Made by a program: the position numbers and the translations under genes
The notes under the pieces: model-generated
Databases searched by the model: none
Told to the model about the DNA's origin: nothing
Seen by the model: the letters and a program-made list of their open reading frames with translations, nothing else
Source of the DNA: Talinum fruticosum
Taxonomy: Eukaryota > Streptophyta > Magnoliopsida > Caryophyllales > Talinaceae
Length of the DNA stretch: 64,000 nucleotides
Assembly (NCBI GenBank): GCA_021018815.1
Contig: JAITYX010000047.1
Span: 4,783,001-4,847,000 of the forward strand
Direction: 5' to 3'
Shown: one piece after another, positions 12,059 to 24,772 of the stretch
Layout: each line of letters opens with the position of its first letter
Position numbering within the stretch: the stretch's first letter is position 1

Positions 12059-12690
12059 AAATTAAAGAAAATAGTTATTAAAAAATAAGACGTTTAGTTT
12101 ATTAAATATTAAGAAATCGAGTCGATTTTTATCATTTATAAAGAAATTAGATAATGTATTCAAAATGTTATTTATACATGTCCCATTCAAAATTTTATGA
12201 ATTTTATTGAATATTCATTAATTTTTAAAAGTTTTCTTGAAAAATTTTTAAACGATTTTTATTCATTTTTTTAAAAATCGATAAATAGGTATCGGATCAC
12301 TCATATTGTGGTACATCCACTTCCGATCTTAAAGGATAAAAATTTTATTAAATATGACCTATAGAAGTCAATACAATACTTATACTATATTTTCTTATAA
12401 TAATTATTATTAAAAATTTCCATGTAAATTATTTAATATTAACTAAACTTATAGCTTTAATTTTATTAATATTATGTTAATGTTATCTAGCTAAAAGTAC
12501 ATAATATTTTATATTTAATGATAATATATAGAAAATTTATTTAATAATGTGTCTTACTATTGAAGTTAAAGAAAATATATTCTATTAATATTATCTAGAT
12601 AATGACATATAATATCATTTTAGAAAAATATTATTGTTGAAACATGATAGTTAGGGGCAAAGGTAGATGGGGCCAGTTTGGGCCGTGCCC
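12059..12690 (+). repeat. Direct repeat, left copy (partner at 20.03 kb)
   Basis: AT-rich, non-coding. It matches 20033-20652 in the same orientation from attaaagaaaatagttatt through gagtcgattttatcat, gacctata and cttactattgaagttaaag to ggccagt-tg-g-c-gtgcc. Substitutions and small indels are scattered along the length. The pair encloses the MULE. The two ends differ in flanking sequence, so this is not a simple LTR pair on present evidence. Confidence 0.85.
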
Positions 12691-13565
12691 CCACTATGCT
12701 CAAAATATATATATTGGAATATTCCAACTAAATTAAGGTAAAGAAGTATTATGTAGATGATAATTAGCCATGTGAAAGATGATGATTTTATTTTGTTATT
12801 TTTAAGTTCTACGTTTAATTTTTTATTCATTAAAAATTTAAAGGCCATTAAATTTACCATTTGGTTTTGCTTTATCATTTACATCATTTATTTTTTCTTC
12901 TTTTATATTTTTCTATTTTGTTCTATCTTAATTAATTCAAGTTCTATTAATTTGTTAAACTCCCTGTTTTATTACATTATGAATTATAAGATTTTTTACA
13001 CTATAAAATTTATCGGTTGGTAACTACCTTTTTTGCTATATGTGAATAAGATAATATTAATTATTTTAATGAAGATTTTTAAAGATAATTTTATATAACT
13101 TATATTTGAATCCCAATTTTGTTTTCATGTCTTGTTAAGGAGTTAAAAATCATATAATATTCAAAAGTCCTTTTGACATGAGTTGGTTTTAAAAATGTTA
13201 TAGATTAGATTGATCGATTAATATCTTAGTTAGTTAAAAATATTAAGGTAAATTGAACATAATTGATTATGTTGTACGGAGAAGCATAGATAAAGAAATT
13301 CTATAAATTAATTAAAAATAGTAAATTTAAAAATTGGTCTTAAAATATATCAAATTTGGCCTCCCTAATAATTATTTTCTAACTCCCTCTTGACAGTAGA
13401 ATATTTCAAAACCCTTTTTAGTCGAAATTGGTATTTTTTATTTAAATAATTTTTTTACCTTTAATCGTACTTTTTAAAAATATCTAGTCTTGCATTTCAT
13501 GTGCAAGGCTACAATTACACTTTAGACTATTTTATTTAATTAAGAGGTTCCGGTGTGAAATATGA
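12691..13565. other. AT-rich spacer, no gene seen
   Basis: Very AT-rich; the frames present are low-complexity. A segment at 13538-13569 (aattaagaggtt, gtgtgaaa) recurs in diverged form at 13653-13682, on the two sides of the left MULE terminal repeat. Confidence 0.35.
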
Positions 13566-13615
13566 GTGACGTGGCAATATTTTCGGACACGTGGACGGCA
13601 GAGTTAATTATTTGA
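13566..13615 (+). repeat. MULE terminal inverted repeat, left
   Basis: Inverse of 19702-19751 with three mismatches. It contains two overlapping cacgtgg/acgtggc motifs. Confidence 0.85.
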
Positions 13616-14502
13616 GACACGTGTACGGCGAAGTGAATAAATTAACTGTAATTAAGAGGTTTTGGTGTGAGTTAGGAGTGATTAATAATTTAAAAAATAA
13701 TTAACAATAAAAAGGTTGATTAATGACGAGTTAAAATTAAAACGTTAAAGTAATTAGAATTCAATGCTAGTTAACCTCCATAACCCTTTTATTGTTTCCC
13801 TCTCTTCCTGTCAAACATGCTCATCGCTCTCTCTCTTCGTATCTCACATTCAAATCTCTCGCTCGTCACGGTTTGCATCTTGCTTCATCCACGATCGTTA
13901 CTCTCCATCCCGATAAATTGCATCATCCGGCTTCATCTCTCTCTCGCTCTCTGTCTCTCTTTCCCTCTGTCTCTCTGTCTCTCTTCTCTCTCTCTCTGTC
14001 TTTGTTTGTATTTGGGTTTTTGTAGAAATCTCGTTATATCTATCTCTTTCTCGTGGTATAATTGCGAAGAACGATTCTTGCGAGTGTCAAAATCATCAAG
14101 AGGTTGGTGGGAGACGTTTTGGTTGAAGAAATCGGAGGGTACGTGCTCCTTTGAGAAAACGATCGAGTAATTGAAAAACTTGAATGTAGCTTTAATTTGG
14201 TTCGAAATTGATGATATTGAAACGCAAATGCAACTGCGTGTGAATTTGGGTTTATAATTGTTAATGTTGTAATGGTTTTGATTTAGGGTTTACTTGTTGG
14301 TGTATATGAATTTGGGGAAAATTGAAAGTTTTAGCTTCAATTTTGCCTGAATTATGGTTAGCATTGGGGGGAATGAAAATGTTAGGTGATAATTTTTTGG
14401 CTTATTAGGTTACTCTCTGTTTAGTGTTATTAATTTCTTGAATTATGATTGAATGATGGTTGGATTATTGTTGGTTTTGTTTATGTTTGATGAAGTGAAA
14501 AA

Positions 14503-17500
14503 ATGGATGATGATTTGATAACACTCGCATCTTCATCATGGGGGCAAGTTTGTACATAACAATAAGGTAGTGTATAAAGGGGGAAGCACTAGAACAATAT
14601 ACCCTGTAGATATTGATTGGCTGAGTTGTTGGGAGTTAAAAGGGATAGCAGAACAGGTTGGGTATGGAGAGTGGAAGATTTTTATTACTTGATACCGGGA
14701 CAAGTTTTGACTATGGGTTGAGGAGGTGAAAAGTGATGATGAAGTTAGGGATATGATGGTTGCTATATATGGACATAAGGAAGCCAATGTGTACATTGTA
14801 CATACTATTGATGAGCTCGAAGAACTTGCTCAGCCTTTACCTGCCCCTCCCTCTGTCTCCGATCGTGAAGCGAAGCATCCTCCCCAAAGGCAATGAAAAA
14901 TGTGGGCTAAAATCAAAGTCCTTTGGGGCTAAAACCAAAAAGGCAAGCAGCAACAAAAAGGCCAAAAAACCACAAAGCAAGAAAGACCACTAGGTCCCTT
15001 AAAGCCCAAAACAAGCACTTCCCCTTTGAGGCTCAAAAGACCACTGCCTCCCCTAAAGCCCAAAACAAAAAAGCCCCCTCCGAGGCCCATTCTCCTACAA
15101 CCCAAAAGACCACTGCTTCCCTAAAGCCCAAAACAAAAAAAGCCCCCTCCGAGGCCCATTCTTCTACAGACCTAAAAGACCACCTGCTTCCCCTAAAGCC
15201 CAAAACAAAAAGCCCCCTCCGAGGCCCATTCTCCTGCAGCCTCCCTACAGACTCAAAAAAGGCCAAAAATAAAAGAAGTAGCACATGCTTCTCCTAAAGC
15301 CCAAAGTCCCCCAAAACCAACAAAAACACAGGCAGCCACTGTAGTTGAAAAAACGTCACGGAAGCGAGAGGGAAAGCGAGTGCAGTTGTTGAAGAGTATG
15401 ATTGGGAAGATCCCGGGCCGATTCCCCTATTCCTCGGGATGAGCTACTTAGGGGAGAATTTATGAGTGAATCCTCCACTAATAGTGATTACCAACCACCG
15501 AGTGAAGAAGAGGATTTAGATGATTGCACATTGTGTGGTAGGGATAAAGGGAAAAGGAAGATTGGTGAGGTAGACTTTGCTTCTTTAGGGAGGAGTGGTT
15601 TGAAGAGAAAGACACGAGACTTGGATGATGTGGATACTAGTGATGAAGAGTGGCACACTATTAAGAGAAATGCGAGAAAAGTTCAACGAAGAGTCAAGAA
15701 GAGATACAATTTAAGAGAAATGAAAGGAAAGTGAATGATGAAGATGTAATGCGGATCGATGATGGTGATGAAGTATTTCATGCTAACCGACAAAGTGAGT
15801 ATGAGGACTCGATGCTTGAGATGAACAGTCCTGCTATAAGTGATGAAGAGGGCAGTAGGTTGTTGAAGAAAAGAAGAAAACTTGACGTAGTTGATGACGA
15901 GAACAAATTTCAAGACCTTGAAATGGCGAGGTTGGCATGACTTTTGGGACAACAAAAAGTTCAAGGATGTTGTCGTTAAGTATGCTTTGATGCAAGGGTA
16001 TTATGTGAAGTTCACGAGTGTCGACACTAAGAGGAGGAAAATGCTTGTGCAATGCAAAGAAAAGTGCAAGTTTAGGGTATTCTACTCATGTGATAAGAAA
16101 AAGGGTACGTTTACGGTGAAATCAGCTGATAATCAACATAAGCTGCAACAAAGACATGCAAAAGAATCCTCAGTTGAAATCTTATTGGGTTGCTCAGTTT
16201 TATTTGATGAACTTTAAAGACTATCCTCATTTGCCGCCTAAGCAAATTCAAGCCATGGTAAAGGAAGATTTTTCCCTATGCATTACTAAGTGGCATGCTT
16301 ACAAGATTAGGCAAGCTGCTGGCGAGGTTGTTGCATGGTTCAATGAGAGATTATTACTGCAAACTTGGAAGGTATATAGAAGAACTTAGGAGGTCAAACA
16401 ACAGCAGCACTTTCATTCTAAAAATGATCCATCCATAACACAACAAATTCTTATTTTTCAAAGGTTCTTTGTGTGTTTAGATGCATTAAGGAAAAGGGTT
16501 TTGGCAGTCTGTAGACATGTCATTTGCATAAATGTCGCTTTCATTAAAACATTTCTTGGTGGCACCATAATGTCAGCAATATGTGTTGATGGGAACAATC
16601 AAATGTTCCCTCTTGCATGGGCAGTAGGAGAGGGAGAGAATAATGACAGTTGGGGTTGGTTTCTATCCCAACTTCAACCTTGTATTGAGAGCATAAATGG
16701 TAGTGGGTGGACAATCATATCGGACATGCACAAAGCAACAACTTCCACATCAATTTGGTTTATGTTCATATTTTCATATTAATATCACACATATATTTTG
16801 CTAATATTGAAATTATGATGCTTTCAACCTGAGGCCATACTACATGCAGTACATCTTGTGTTCCCTAAGGCAGAGCACAAAAATTGTGTCGGACATATAT
16901 ATGCAAACCGGCATAAAAACACAAGGGAGAGGAGTTGAAGTTGATGTTCGGAATGCAGCAAGGGCATACAATGAAATTGACTTCAACCTTGCCTTGGATG
17001 AGCTGAAGAAAGTCTCCCCATTGTTTCCCATGACTTTGTTGCTCACAACCTTAAGACTTTCTGCGGGGCCTTTGTAAGTAAAGATAGTAAGTGTGACTAT
17101 ATCATGAATAACATGGCTGAAACTTTCAATGCGTACATAATTTAAGCTAGGTCTAAGAATATCATATTCATGCTTGAGGACATTAGACTAGCTTTGATGC
17201 AAAGGCTTGTTGTTAAGATAGCACAAACTGAAAATGTTGATGATGATGTTTGTCCTAGAATAAGGGCAAAGTTTGAAAAAAAAGAGAAGAGTTTAGATAT
17301 TGTCTACCTATCCCTTCCGGAAATAGGGTGTTTGAGGTTAGTCATAGACTTGATAGCCTCCATGTAGACATGAATGTTACAACATGTACGTGTAGAAAGT
17401 GGGATTTAACTGGAATACCATGTTGCCATGCTATTGCCTATACTTGCTTGGTCGAAAGAAGATGTCGATGACTTCATCCACCCATATTTCAAAAGGGAAA

Positions 17501-17958
17501 TGTACATGCGAGCATATGAACTTCTTATCTTACCATGTGTTGGGGAAAAACATTGGCCACCCATGGACATACCTCTAGATCCCCCAAATGTCAAAGTCAT
17601 GCCCGGCCGACCAAAGAAAAACAGGAGAAAAGATCCTCATGAAGATCCCAAGAGACCAGGTCACTTGACTAGACATGGGAAGGAAATGACTTGCAAGATC
17701 CGCCATAGGATAGGTCATAATAAGAGGACATGTCCATATGAGGATGCCCAAGCAACCAATACTTGTTCCCACACAAAGGAGAGGGATTGGTAGACCAAGG
17801 AAAACTCCATTGACAACTCTTCATGCAACTCGCAATCATGAATCTGCTGTACCTTCCACTAGAAGGGGAAAAGGAAGAACAAGGGCAAGTGGAAGAGGTA
17901 GAGGAAGGGGAAGAGGAAGGCAAAGCGAGTGCAACAAGCATAAGGCAACAATAAGATA
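14503..17958 (+). pseudogene. MudrA-like MULE transposase, degenerate
   Basis: The domains appear in the usual order but in shifting frames. First is the mudrA N-terminal region at about 14570-14830 (KGGSTRTIYPVDIDW). A lysine-rich, low-complexity repeat region follows at 14900-15300, where a pattern ending in KAPSEAH occurs three times. An acidic linker lies at 15440-15900. The Mutator DNA-binding domain at 15925-16170 has FKDVVVKYALMQGYYVKF. The transposase catalytic domain at about 16460-16740 has GGTIMSAICVDGNNQMFPLA and EGENNDSWGWF. The SWIM zinc finger at about 17345-17440 has CTCRKWDLTGIPCCHA. A zinc knuckle lies at 17690-17735, with a basic RG-rich tail after it. Several frameshifts and in-frame stops (for example at 16387) make it non-functional as written. 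It would cut and paste the element. Confidence 0.88.
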
Positions 17959-18624
17959 ATGTATGTTTCTTCACTCATATAATGCATTCACAACAGACCC
18001 CCACCAATGTTCCATAGTAACCGATATACATTTTTGTTTTTTCCCCCAGTGTTGCAAGCAACTTCTAGTGCCATTTCATCCTCTGTTCAGCTTGAGCAAG
18101 CGGTTTTATTGACTCAAGCTTCGTGGCCGACAACTAACTCTGTGTTAAGCCTATTACTTAGTTGTATTTGTATGAATCCTTCTAATTTAGTCAGCAAACA
18201 ATTGTATGGCCAGACATATTATACATTTTGATTACAACACAAGCTTGTCATTTGTGCTTTGTTTATGTAAATAACAATTATGATGTTCCAATATTATTAT
18301 TCGGACTAATTATGTGATATATAGTTTGCTTTTCCTTTACACTCGTATTCCATGCATTTTATATATATTGCTTTTCATCCTACTTAACATATGACACCTT
18401 TATTGCAAGTAACCTAATAGCAAGCAAACAAATTCATTGTAGTGAAGTTCATACTGAGCACAAAACATAAACTTCATTTCATAAAATAGCAAGCAAATAA
18501 GTGCTAAACTTGTCACATAATATTTTATAAGCTAACAAAAGAGGTCATACATATCCAACCTCATTACATTCTCACCAACCAAACTTCCAACAAAAGAGAC
18601 CATTTATCCTACCCTACCCTCCAC

Positions 18625-19460
18625 CTCTTAAATGAACCTAACCAACACAACTACAACCACTACAATTGCAAGCAAATAAAGCCAACCCCGATTTCCATTC
18701 TTCCTTATACCCTTAAGCTCTTTTTGCAAGCTTTCGTTAGCTCATTTGCCTTGTCCCCCTTCACCTTCTCTTTGGCTAATTTCTTCCTTAATTTGTTGTT
18801 CTCTTCAATTAAGTCTCTAACTTCACTTGATACCTCTGCTTGGATGATTCCCTTGCTGCTCTCGATCGTCACTTCCTTTAGATTTTTCACTTCCATATTC
18901 AAGTTAAGTATAAGGCTAATCAACTCTTCAACTCGTTCTTCTAGTATCTCATTATTCTCATTCAAGCTTACATCTTCATCACCATCCCACTTAAAATATC
19001 CACAATTTTGATTCGGAACCTTCACAAAAATTACATTTACATTCGGTAATTGTTTAAGTCTCAAAATACCTAATTTCATAAATTTTCATAATAATTGTCA
19101 AACAAATTACCTTCCACAAAGGGCATCCATGGAACTTTCTTCCTCCATTTGGGGGCTTCTTACATATCTCGCTCAATTGCTTGGAATATTATGAAAATAT
19201 CTTACCAATTCTTCCCGAACCAGTTCATTGCTTGATCTTGAAGATCCCACCACCGAGTGAATATGGCCTCTTTTTGAAGACTCTCCAATTCGATTTGCTC
19301 TCGACATCCTTCTTCAACCTCAACCTCTTCGATCTTCGATTTCTTCTTCCTTTCGACCACCTCCACCACCAATTTATTCTTCCTCTTCCACCCGATGTTC
19401 TCAACTCTCACTTTTCACAAACCCTAATTTCGAATTTTAAACTAAAGAGAGAGAAATAAA
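18625..19460 (-). CDS. GRF-type zinc finger, coiled-coil, C-terminal membrane-tail protein carried by MULE
   Basis: Minus-strand split gene inside the MULE. Exon 1 starts near 19297 (MSRANRIGESSKRG) or upstream and ends at a GTAAG donor near 19203. Exon 2 (about 19110-19180) reads CEICKKPPNGGRKFHGCPLW and ends at a GT donor. Exon 3 begins near 19021 with VPNQNCGYFKWDGDED, completing a GRF-type zinc finger (NxGRxFxGC ... NCGYFKW). About 90 residues of heptad-rich coiled coil follow. Skipping one frame break near 18726 adds a tail, WLYLLAIVVVVVLVRFI, typical of a C-terminal membrane anchor, with its stop near 18625. This architecture is common among uncharacterised plant repeat proteins; GRF fingers in other proteins bind nucleic acid. 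Its role in transposition, if any, is unknown. Exon limits are inferred. Confidence 0.6.
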
Positions 19461-19701
19461 AATTAAGATCTTTGCGAGGTTGAGATACGAAGAGAGCGAG
19501 ATGGAGGAACTGAATACAATGCTAAAGATGTTGCCGAGGAAAGACACGTTTTCATGGAAAGAGAAGAAAAGAAGAGGAGAGATGGAGGTTAAATTAGGCC
19601 TCACTAACGTTCTAATTCTTAACAACCACTTAAATGTTAGTTTAGTTTTATTTTTTGGCCAAATTAATCTTCCTTAACTGTCAATAAATACATTAATCCA
19701 G

Positions 19702-19751
19702 TCAAATAATTGACTCCGCTGTCCACGTGTCCGAAAATATTGCCACGTCAC
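19702..19751 (-). repeat. MULE terminal inverted repeat, right
   Basis: Inverse of 13566-13615; 47 of 50 bases agree. Confidence 0.85.
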
Positions 19752-20032
19752 GTTCTTGACGAGTCGCCGCGCATACAACTCGGTGTCGTTCGATATTGGA
19801 AAATACCCTCAAAGTTGGTTATATTCGCAACCAAGGAAATTGTTCCGTATTAAATTTGGCCAACGCCCCCAAAGTTTATATTATTCCGATCCAATATTCC
19901 TTAAAAATTTATCAAAGTAGTTAACTAATTAATTCTATAAAAAAATTCTTATAGAATAGTTTTATGAGAGTATCATGAAATTATCTTTGTATATCAATCA
20001 AGCTAATTGCATACACAATCCTACCATTAATT
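19752..20032. other. Right flank of MULE
   Basis: The first 130 bases are less AT-rich than what follows and resemble outer terminal sequence of MULEs (cggtgtcgttcgatattgg, accctcaaagttgg). The remainder is AT-rich. No gene. Confidence 0.35.
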
Positions 20033-20652
20033 AAAGAAAATAGTTATTGAAAGATAACACGTTTAATTTATTAGATATTAAGAAGTCGAGTCGATTTTAT
20101 CATTTGTGAAGAACTTAGGTAATGAATTCAAAATTTTATTTACAGATGTCCCATTTAAAATTTTATGGAATTTATTGAATATTCGTTAATTATTAAGAGT
20201 TTCCTTAAAAATATTTAAACGATTTTTATTCATTTTTTTAAAAAATCAACAAATAGATGTTAGATTACTCGTATGGTAGTACATCCACATCTGATATTAA
20301 TGGATACAAATTTTATTAGACATGACCTATAAAAGTATAATACTTATATTATATTTTTTTACAATATTATTATTGAAAATTCTCATGTAGATTATTTAAT
20401 ATTAACTAAGTTTATAGATTCAATTTTATTAATATTCTATTAATGTTATCTAGCTAAAGGTACATGATATTTTATATTTAATGATAATATATAGAAATTT
20501 TCTTTGATAATGTGTCTTACTATTGAAGTTAAAGAAAATATTTTATTTATGTTATCTAGATAATGAAATATAATACAATTCCAAAAAATATTATTGTTGG
20601 AACATGATAGTTAGGCGCAAAGCTAGACAGGGCCAGTGTGGACTGTGCCAAT
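20033..20652 (+). repeat. Direct repeat, right copy (partner at 12.06 kb)
   Basis: See the left copy at 12059. Same orientation, about 8.0 kb apart. The match stops at gtgcc on the right and at attaaag on the left. Confidence 0.85.
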
Positions 20653-20872
20653 GACCTTAACCATTAATTAGGTAAATTTATGGTAATTCTCTTTTGTGGC
20701 AATGACCTTAACTATTAGGAAAAATAAACCATAATCTAACAATTTAATTTTTTTCATGATAAATATCTATTCAAATTGCTACAATTGTATTTTTTAAATT
20801 GTATTCTTTCCTTTTTATTTTTTATCACAATTTTATTGTCATCTTGACATAGATATTTATTTGATCAATAAA

Positions 20873-21380
<508 letters not shown>

Positions 21381-22109
21381 ATTAGTCATAAATTTCCAAT
21401 TTTACCCTTTTTAATTATTTTTTAATTTTTAAAAATTTGTCATTTTTGATAATATCCTAACATATTTAAATTTTTTAATTATTTTATTTCTTTTTATTCA
21501 CATGAAGATGGAAAAGGGAAAGGAGATAGAGAAAGAGATAGAGAAATGGATAGAGAGAAAGAGAATACATAGAAGAGAGAGAGAGCATCGTGATGAAATA
21601 TATTTTGTAAGAAAACCTCGTAAATGACTCCCTTAGGTGCCATGTTCGAAGCAAAAGACAAACCACATAATATGAATGAATGGATAAATTTGTCAAGAAA
21701 TAGGAGGGAAAAGAGGAGGAACCACACTTTCACCCTCTCCACCAAGGTTTGAACATTGGGAGAGATAATTTCTTTATACGTTGGGGTAGGTTATGGGTAT
21801 GGGTTATAAGCTTAGGTTTGATATCTTTATCCTCCTTAGACCTTCAAATTATTCCTAAAATTACTCCTAAAATAGAAACTTAATTGGATGACACATTCTA
21901 GCACTTGCAAAAAAAATTCAAATTTCTCATATGTTAATCGCCTGTTTTTCATAAATTTCTCATATGTTAATTGCATGTTTCCATACTGAAAAACGTAAGA
22001 CGACTCTTTCCATATTTGGGTTTTGAAGTAGAATTTAGAAGATGCATTAAATGTTATTTTAAAAAAGAGTTAAATTAGTTATTTACTTTTCTTTTTTATA
22101 TTTATAAGG
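21381..22109. other. Intergenic, no gene seen
   Basis: AT-rich with a purine-rich stretch at 21500-21600 (gagatagagaaag repeats). The opposite-strand frames there are low-complexity and not credited. Confidence 0.35.
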
Positions 22110-24772
22110 TTTTAATGGTTATTGACAAGGAATTTCGGGTTCGAGTGTTACTATCACGAGCGCAGATTGTTTATTGTAAGGTACACCATACGTTCACAAA
22201 CCAATGGTTCCTAACGATAATTATCTATGGATACAATGATGAGAAAGATAGAGAAAGTATGTGGGATTCTCTATTGAGCCTTGCAGGAAATATTACTGAA
22301 CCATGGCTAATTATGGGTGATTTCAACCACCTATTGAACTTGGACGACCGAATTGGTGGCAATCCTGTCACCACCCATGATATCTCCAATTTTCAACATT
22401 GCATACAACATGCATGCTTACAAGATATGACATGGAAAGGCTGTAGGTATTCGTGGACCAATAAGTAAGAGCTTGGTTCAAGAATACTCTCGAGAATTGA
22501 TAGAGTTCTCATCAATGAGTACTCGGCTTCTCAAATACCCAGCTGCGAAGTATCGCTTCCGCAGAGGTGACCTCATATCACTATCCCGGCCTTATAAAAT
22601 TCTTTACAATGTGAGATGAAGGTCCTAAGCCTTTTAAGTACTTTGATATGTGGGTAACTCGACCCCTACTATGAGGAGATTGTTACTAAAGCTTGGAATA
22701 GAAAGGCCTAGGGAAATAAAATGCAAATCATATCCAAAAGCTTAGGCTTTTGCAAAAGCCTCTACGACAATTAAATAAGGAGAAATTTGGTTATATACAT
22801 GAGACCTTTGTCTGCGGCAAAAGAACACCTCGAGTAAAATTCATCTTGCAATTCAAAGCTCCCCTAGGATCCACTCTTATATGAAGCGGAAAAGCAAGCA
22901 TGGAGGGATTTTCACCTTTGGACAGAACGGGCTTAAAAGCTTTTACATCCAAAAAACCAAAGATGATTGGTTAAACCTTGGGGACTCAAATGACAAGTTC
23001 TTCTTTGCTAGCTTGCAATCCAAACATTAGAGAAATAGGATATCATCTTTTCGATAAGAGGATGGTACTTGGTGCTGGGAATACCGGAAGGTAACAGCTC
23101 ATTTTCTTGATTACTATGAGCAATTTTTAGGCTGTACTACTTCTACTAATCCTATTGATCCGGAGATAGTGGCAATGGGTCCATGCTTAACCATATCACA
23201 ACAGACTTACGTTGATTAAAGGCTTCAATAAAGAGGATGTTAAAACGACCTTATTCTCAATCCCAAATCATAAAAGTCCTAGTCCGGATGGCTTTACAAG
23301 TGGCTTTTTTAAACACAATTGGTCACTAATAGCGGATGATATTTTCCAAGTCGTTCAGGAATTCTTCATTATTGGGAAAATGTCAACTGTCCGGAATGCA
23401 ACAAAAATATCTTTGATACCAAAAATTGAATGCCCCACCACTGCAAGTTGAATATAGACCAATTTCTTGTTGCAACACTTTGTACAAGTGTGTGTCTAAA
23501 TTGATCCGCACCAGATTGAGGGAAGTTACGCCTAGCATTGTCTCCGAGAATCAATATGCATTTATTGAAGGTAGGCTCATATCCCACAATATCATGATTT
23601 GCCAAGATTTGGTTAAGCTATACCAAAGGAAGAATGTCTCAGCTCACTGCCTTTTTAAGATAGACTTAAAGAAGGCTTATGATTCAATTTCTTGGACATT
23701 CATCGACGATTTGCTGCAACTTCTTAAATTTCCTCCGAGTGTTTAGTAATTAGTTTATGGCTTTGCTAACTACAAGCAACTTTACCCTAAATATCAATAG
23801 CTTAGATCATGGCAACTTCCAAGGCATGAAGGGGCTGAGACAAGGTGACCCTATTTATCACCTCCGATCTTTGTCCTAGTAATGGACTATCTTACAAGAG
23901 CTCTTCATCATCTTGCCGCACGAGATCCACATTCGGATTCCACCCATTATGAAAGCAGTTGAAAATTGATCAATCTTTGTTTTGCGAGATGATCTTATGA
24001 TCTTTTGCAAAGCCCATATACCTACAGTTCAAATCATTATGGATACCTTTGCGAAGTTCTCGGAGGCTACGGGTTTGCAAATTAATCCCCGAAATCCCGA
24101 GGCTTTCATTGCGGGAGTTAGAGATGAGATAAGAACCTCATCATATTACGGGTTTCACATCCGGAGACTTCCCTGTCAAGTACTAGGGTGTGCCTTTGTC
24201 TCCAAGAAGATGGTCTATCGCAGATTGTAGTGTCCTGACGAGAGAAGATTGTGAGAATCAAATGCTTGGACCTCAAGACACTTGTCTTATGCGAGTAGAT
24301 TACAGACTAATTAACTCAATACTATTTACCCTACAATCTTATTGGTCCTCCTTATTTGTCTCTGCCCAAAGGGATTATGAAAACCATTGAAAATATCCGT
24401 CGGAATTTTCTTTGGAACCAATCAAGGGATTACACTAAACCTCCCCTATAGCATGGGAAAGTATTTGCAAACCAAAATCTGCAGGTGGACTAGGTGTGAT
24501 AAACTGCCGGAAATGGAATATTGCTCCAGTAGCCAAACATGTCCGGTATATAGGCTGGCGATAAGGAGTGTCTTTGGGTTAAATGGGTAAATGAGATTAT
24601 ATGAAAGGTCAAGGTTTTTGGCATGTGAATGCTACTACTGAAACCTCGTGGTACTCGGAGGAAAATAACAAAAATCAAGAAGATCATGGTTCTTGGCTAT
24701 ACTAATGCCAAATGGCTACGCACTCGCATCCGGTGAATACTCTATCACTAGTGGTTATAAATGGTTGTTGGG
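22110..24772 (+). mobile_element. LINE retrotransposon, 5' part (endonuclease and reverse transcriptase), degenerate
   Basis: The sequence starts inside an apurinic-type endonuclease domain (WLIMGDFNHLLNLDDR at about 22300-22345; the SWTNK-type end at 22465). It runs into a reverse transcriptase: HKSPSPDGFTSGFFK at about 23267, YRPISCCNTLYK at about 23450, and the fingers/palm core FKIDLKKAYDSISWTF at about 23655-23705. The catalytic YADD-type motif region near 23960-24000 is decayed. Stops and frameshifts occur throughout. The sequence is cut at 24772 by a solo LTR and resumes at 27611. The abrupt start inside the endonuclease fits 5' truncation during insertion. Confidence 0.88.
24768..24772. 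repeat. Target-site duplication of solo LTR (TTGGG), left
   Basis: TTGGG at 24768-24772 is repeated at 27611-27615, immediately outside the TG and CA ends of the inserted LTR. Confidence 0.8.

Larger units (their letters stand above)
13566..19751 (+). mobile_element. Mutator-like element (MULE) with two convergent genes
   Basis: The ends carry an inverted repeat of 50 bp: 13566-13615 is the reverse complement of 19702-19751 with three mismatches, and both contain the core gtgacgtggcaatattttcg. Inside lie a decayed plus-strand mudrA-like transposase and a minus-strand GRF-type gene, so the two genes converge as mudrA and mudrB do in maize MuDR. A CT-rich leader lies at 13800-14010. I saw no 9 bp target duplication flanking the 50 bp repeats, so the real ends may lie further out (the right flank to about 19.88 kb looks like more terminal sequence) or the insertion is old. 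Confidence 0.85.

Noticed and set aside
15033..15284. Minus-strand frame rich in FFVLGFR and EWASEGA repeats
   Set aside because: It is the complement of the lysine/proline-rich repeat linker of the MULE transposase, which lies on the other strand.
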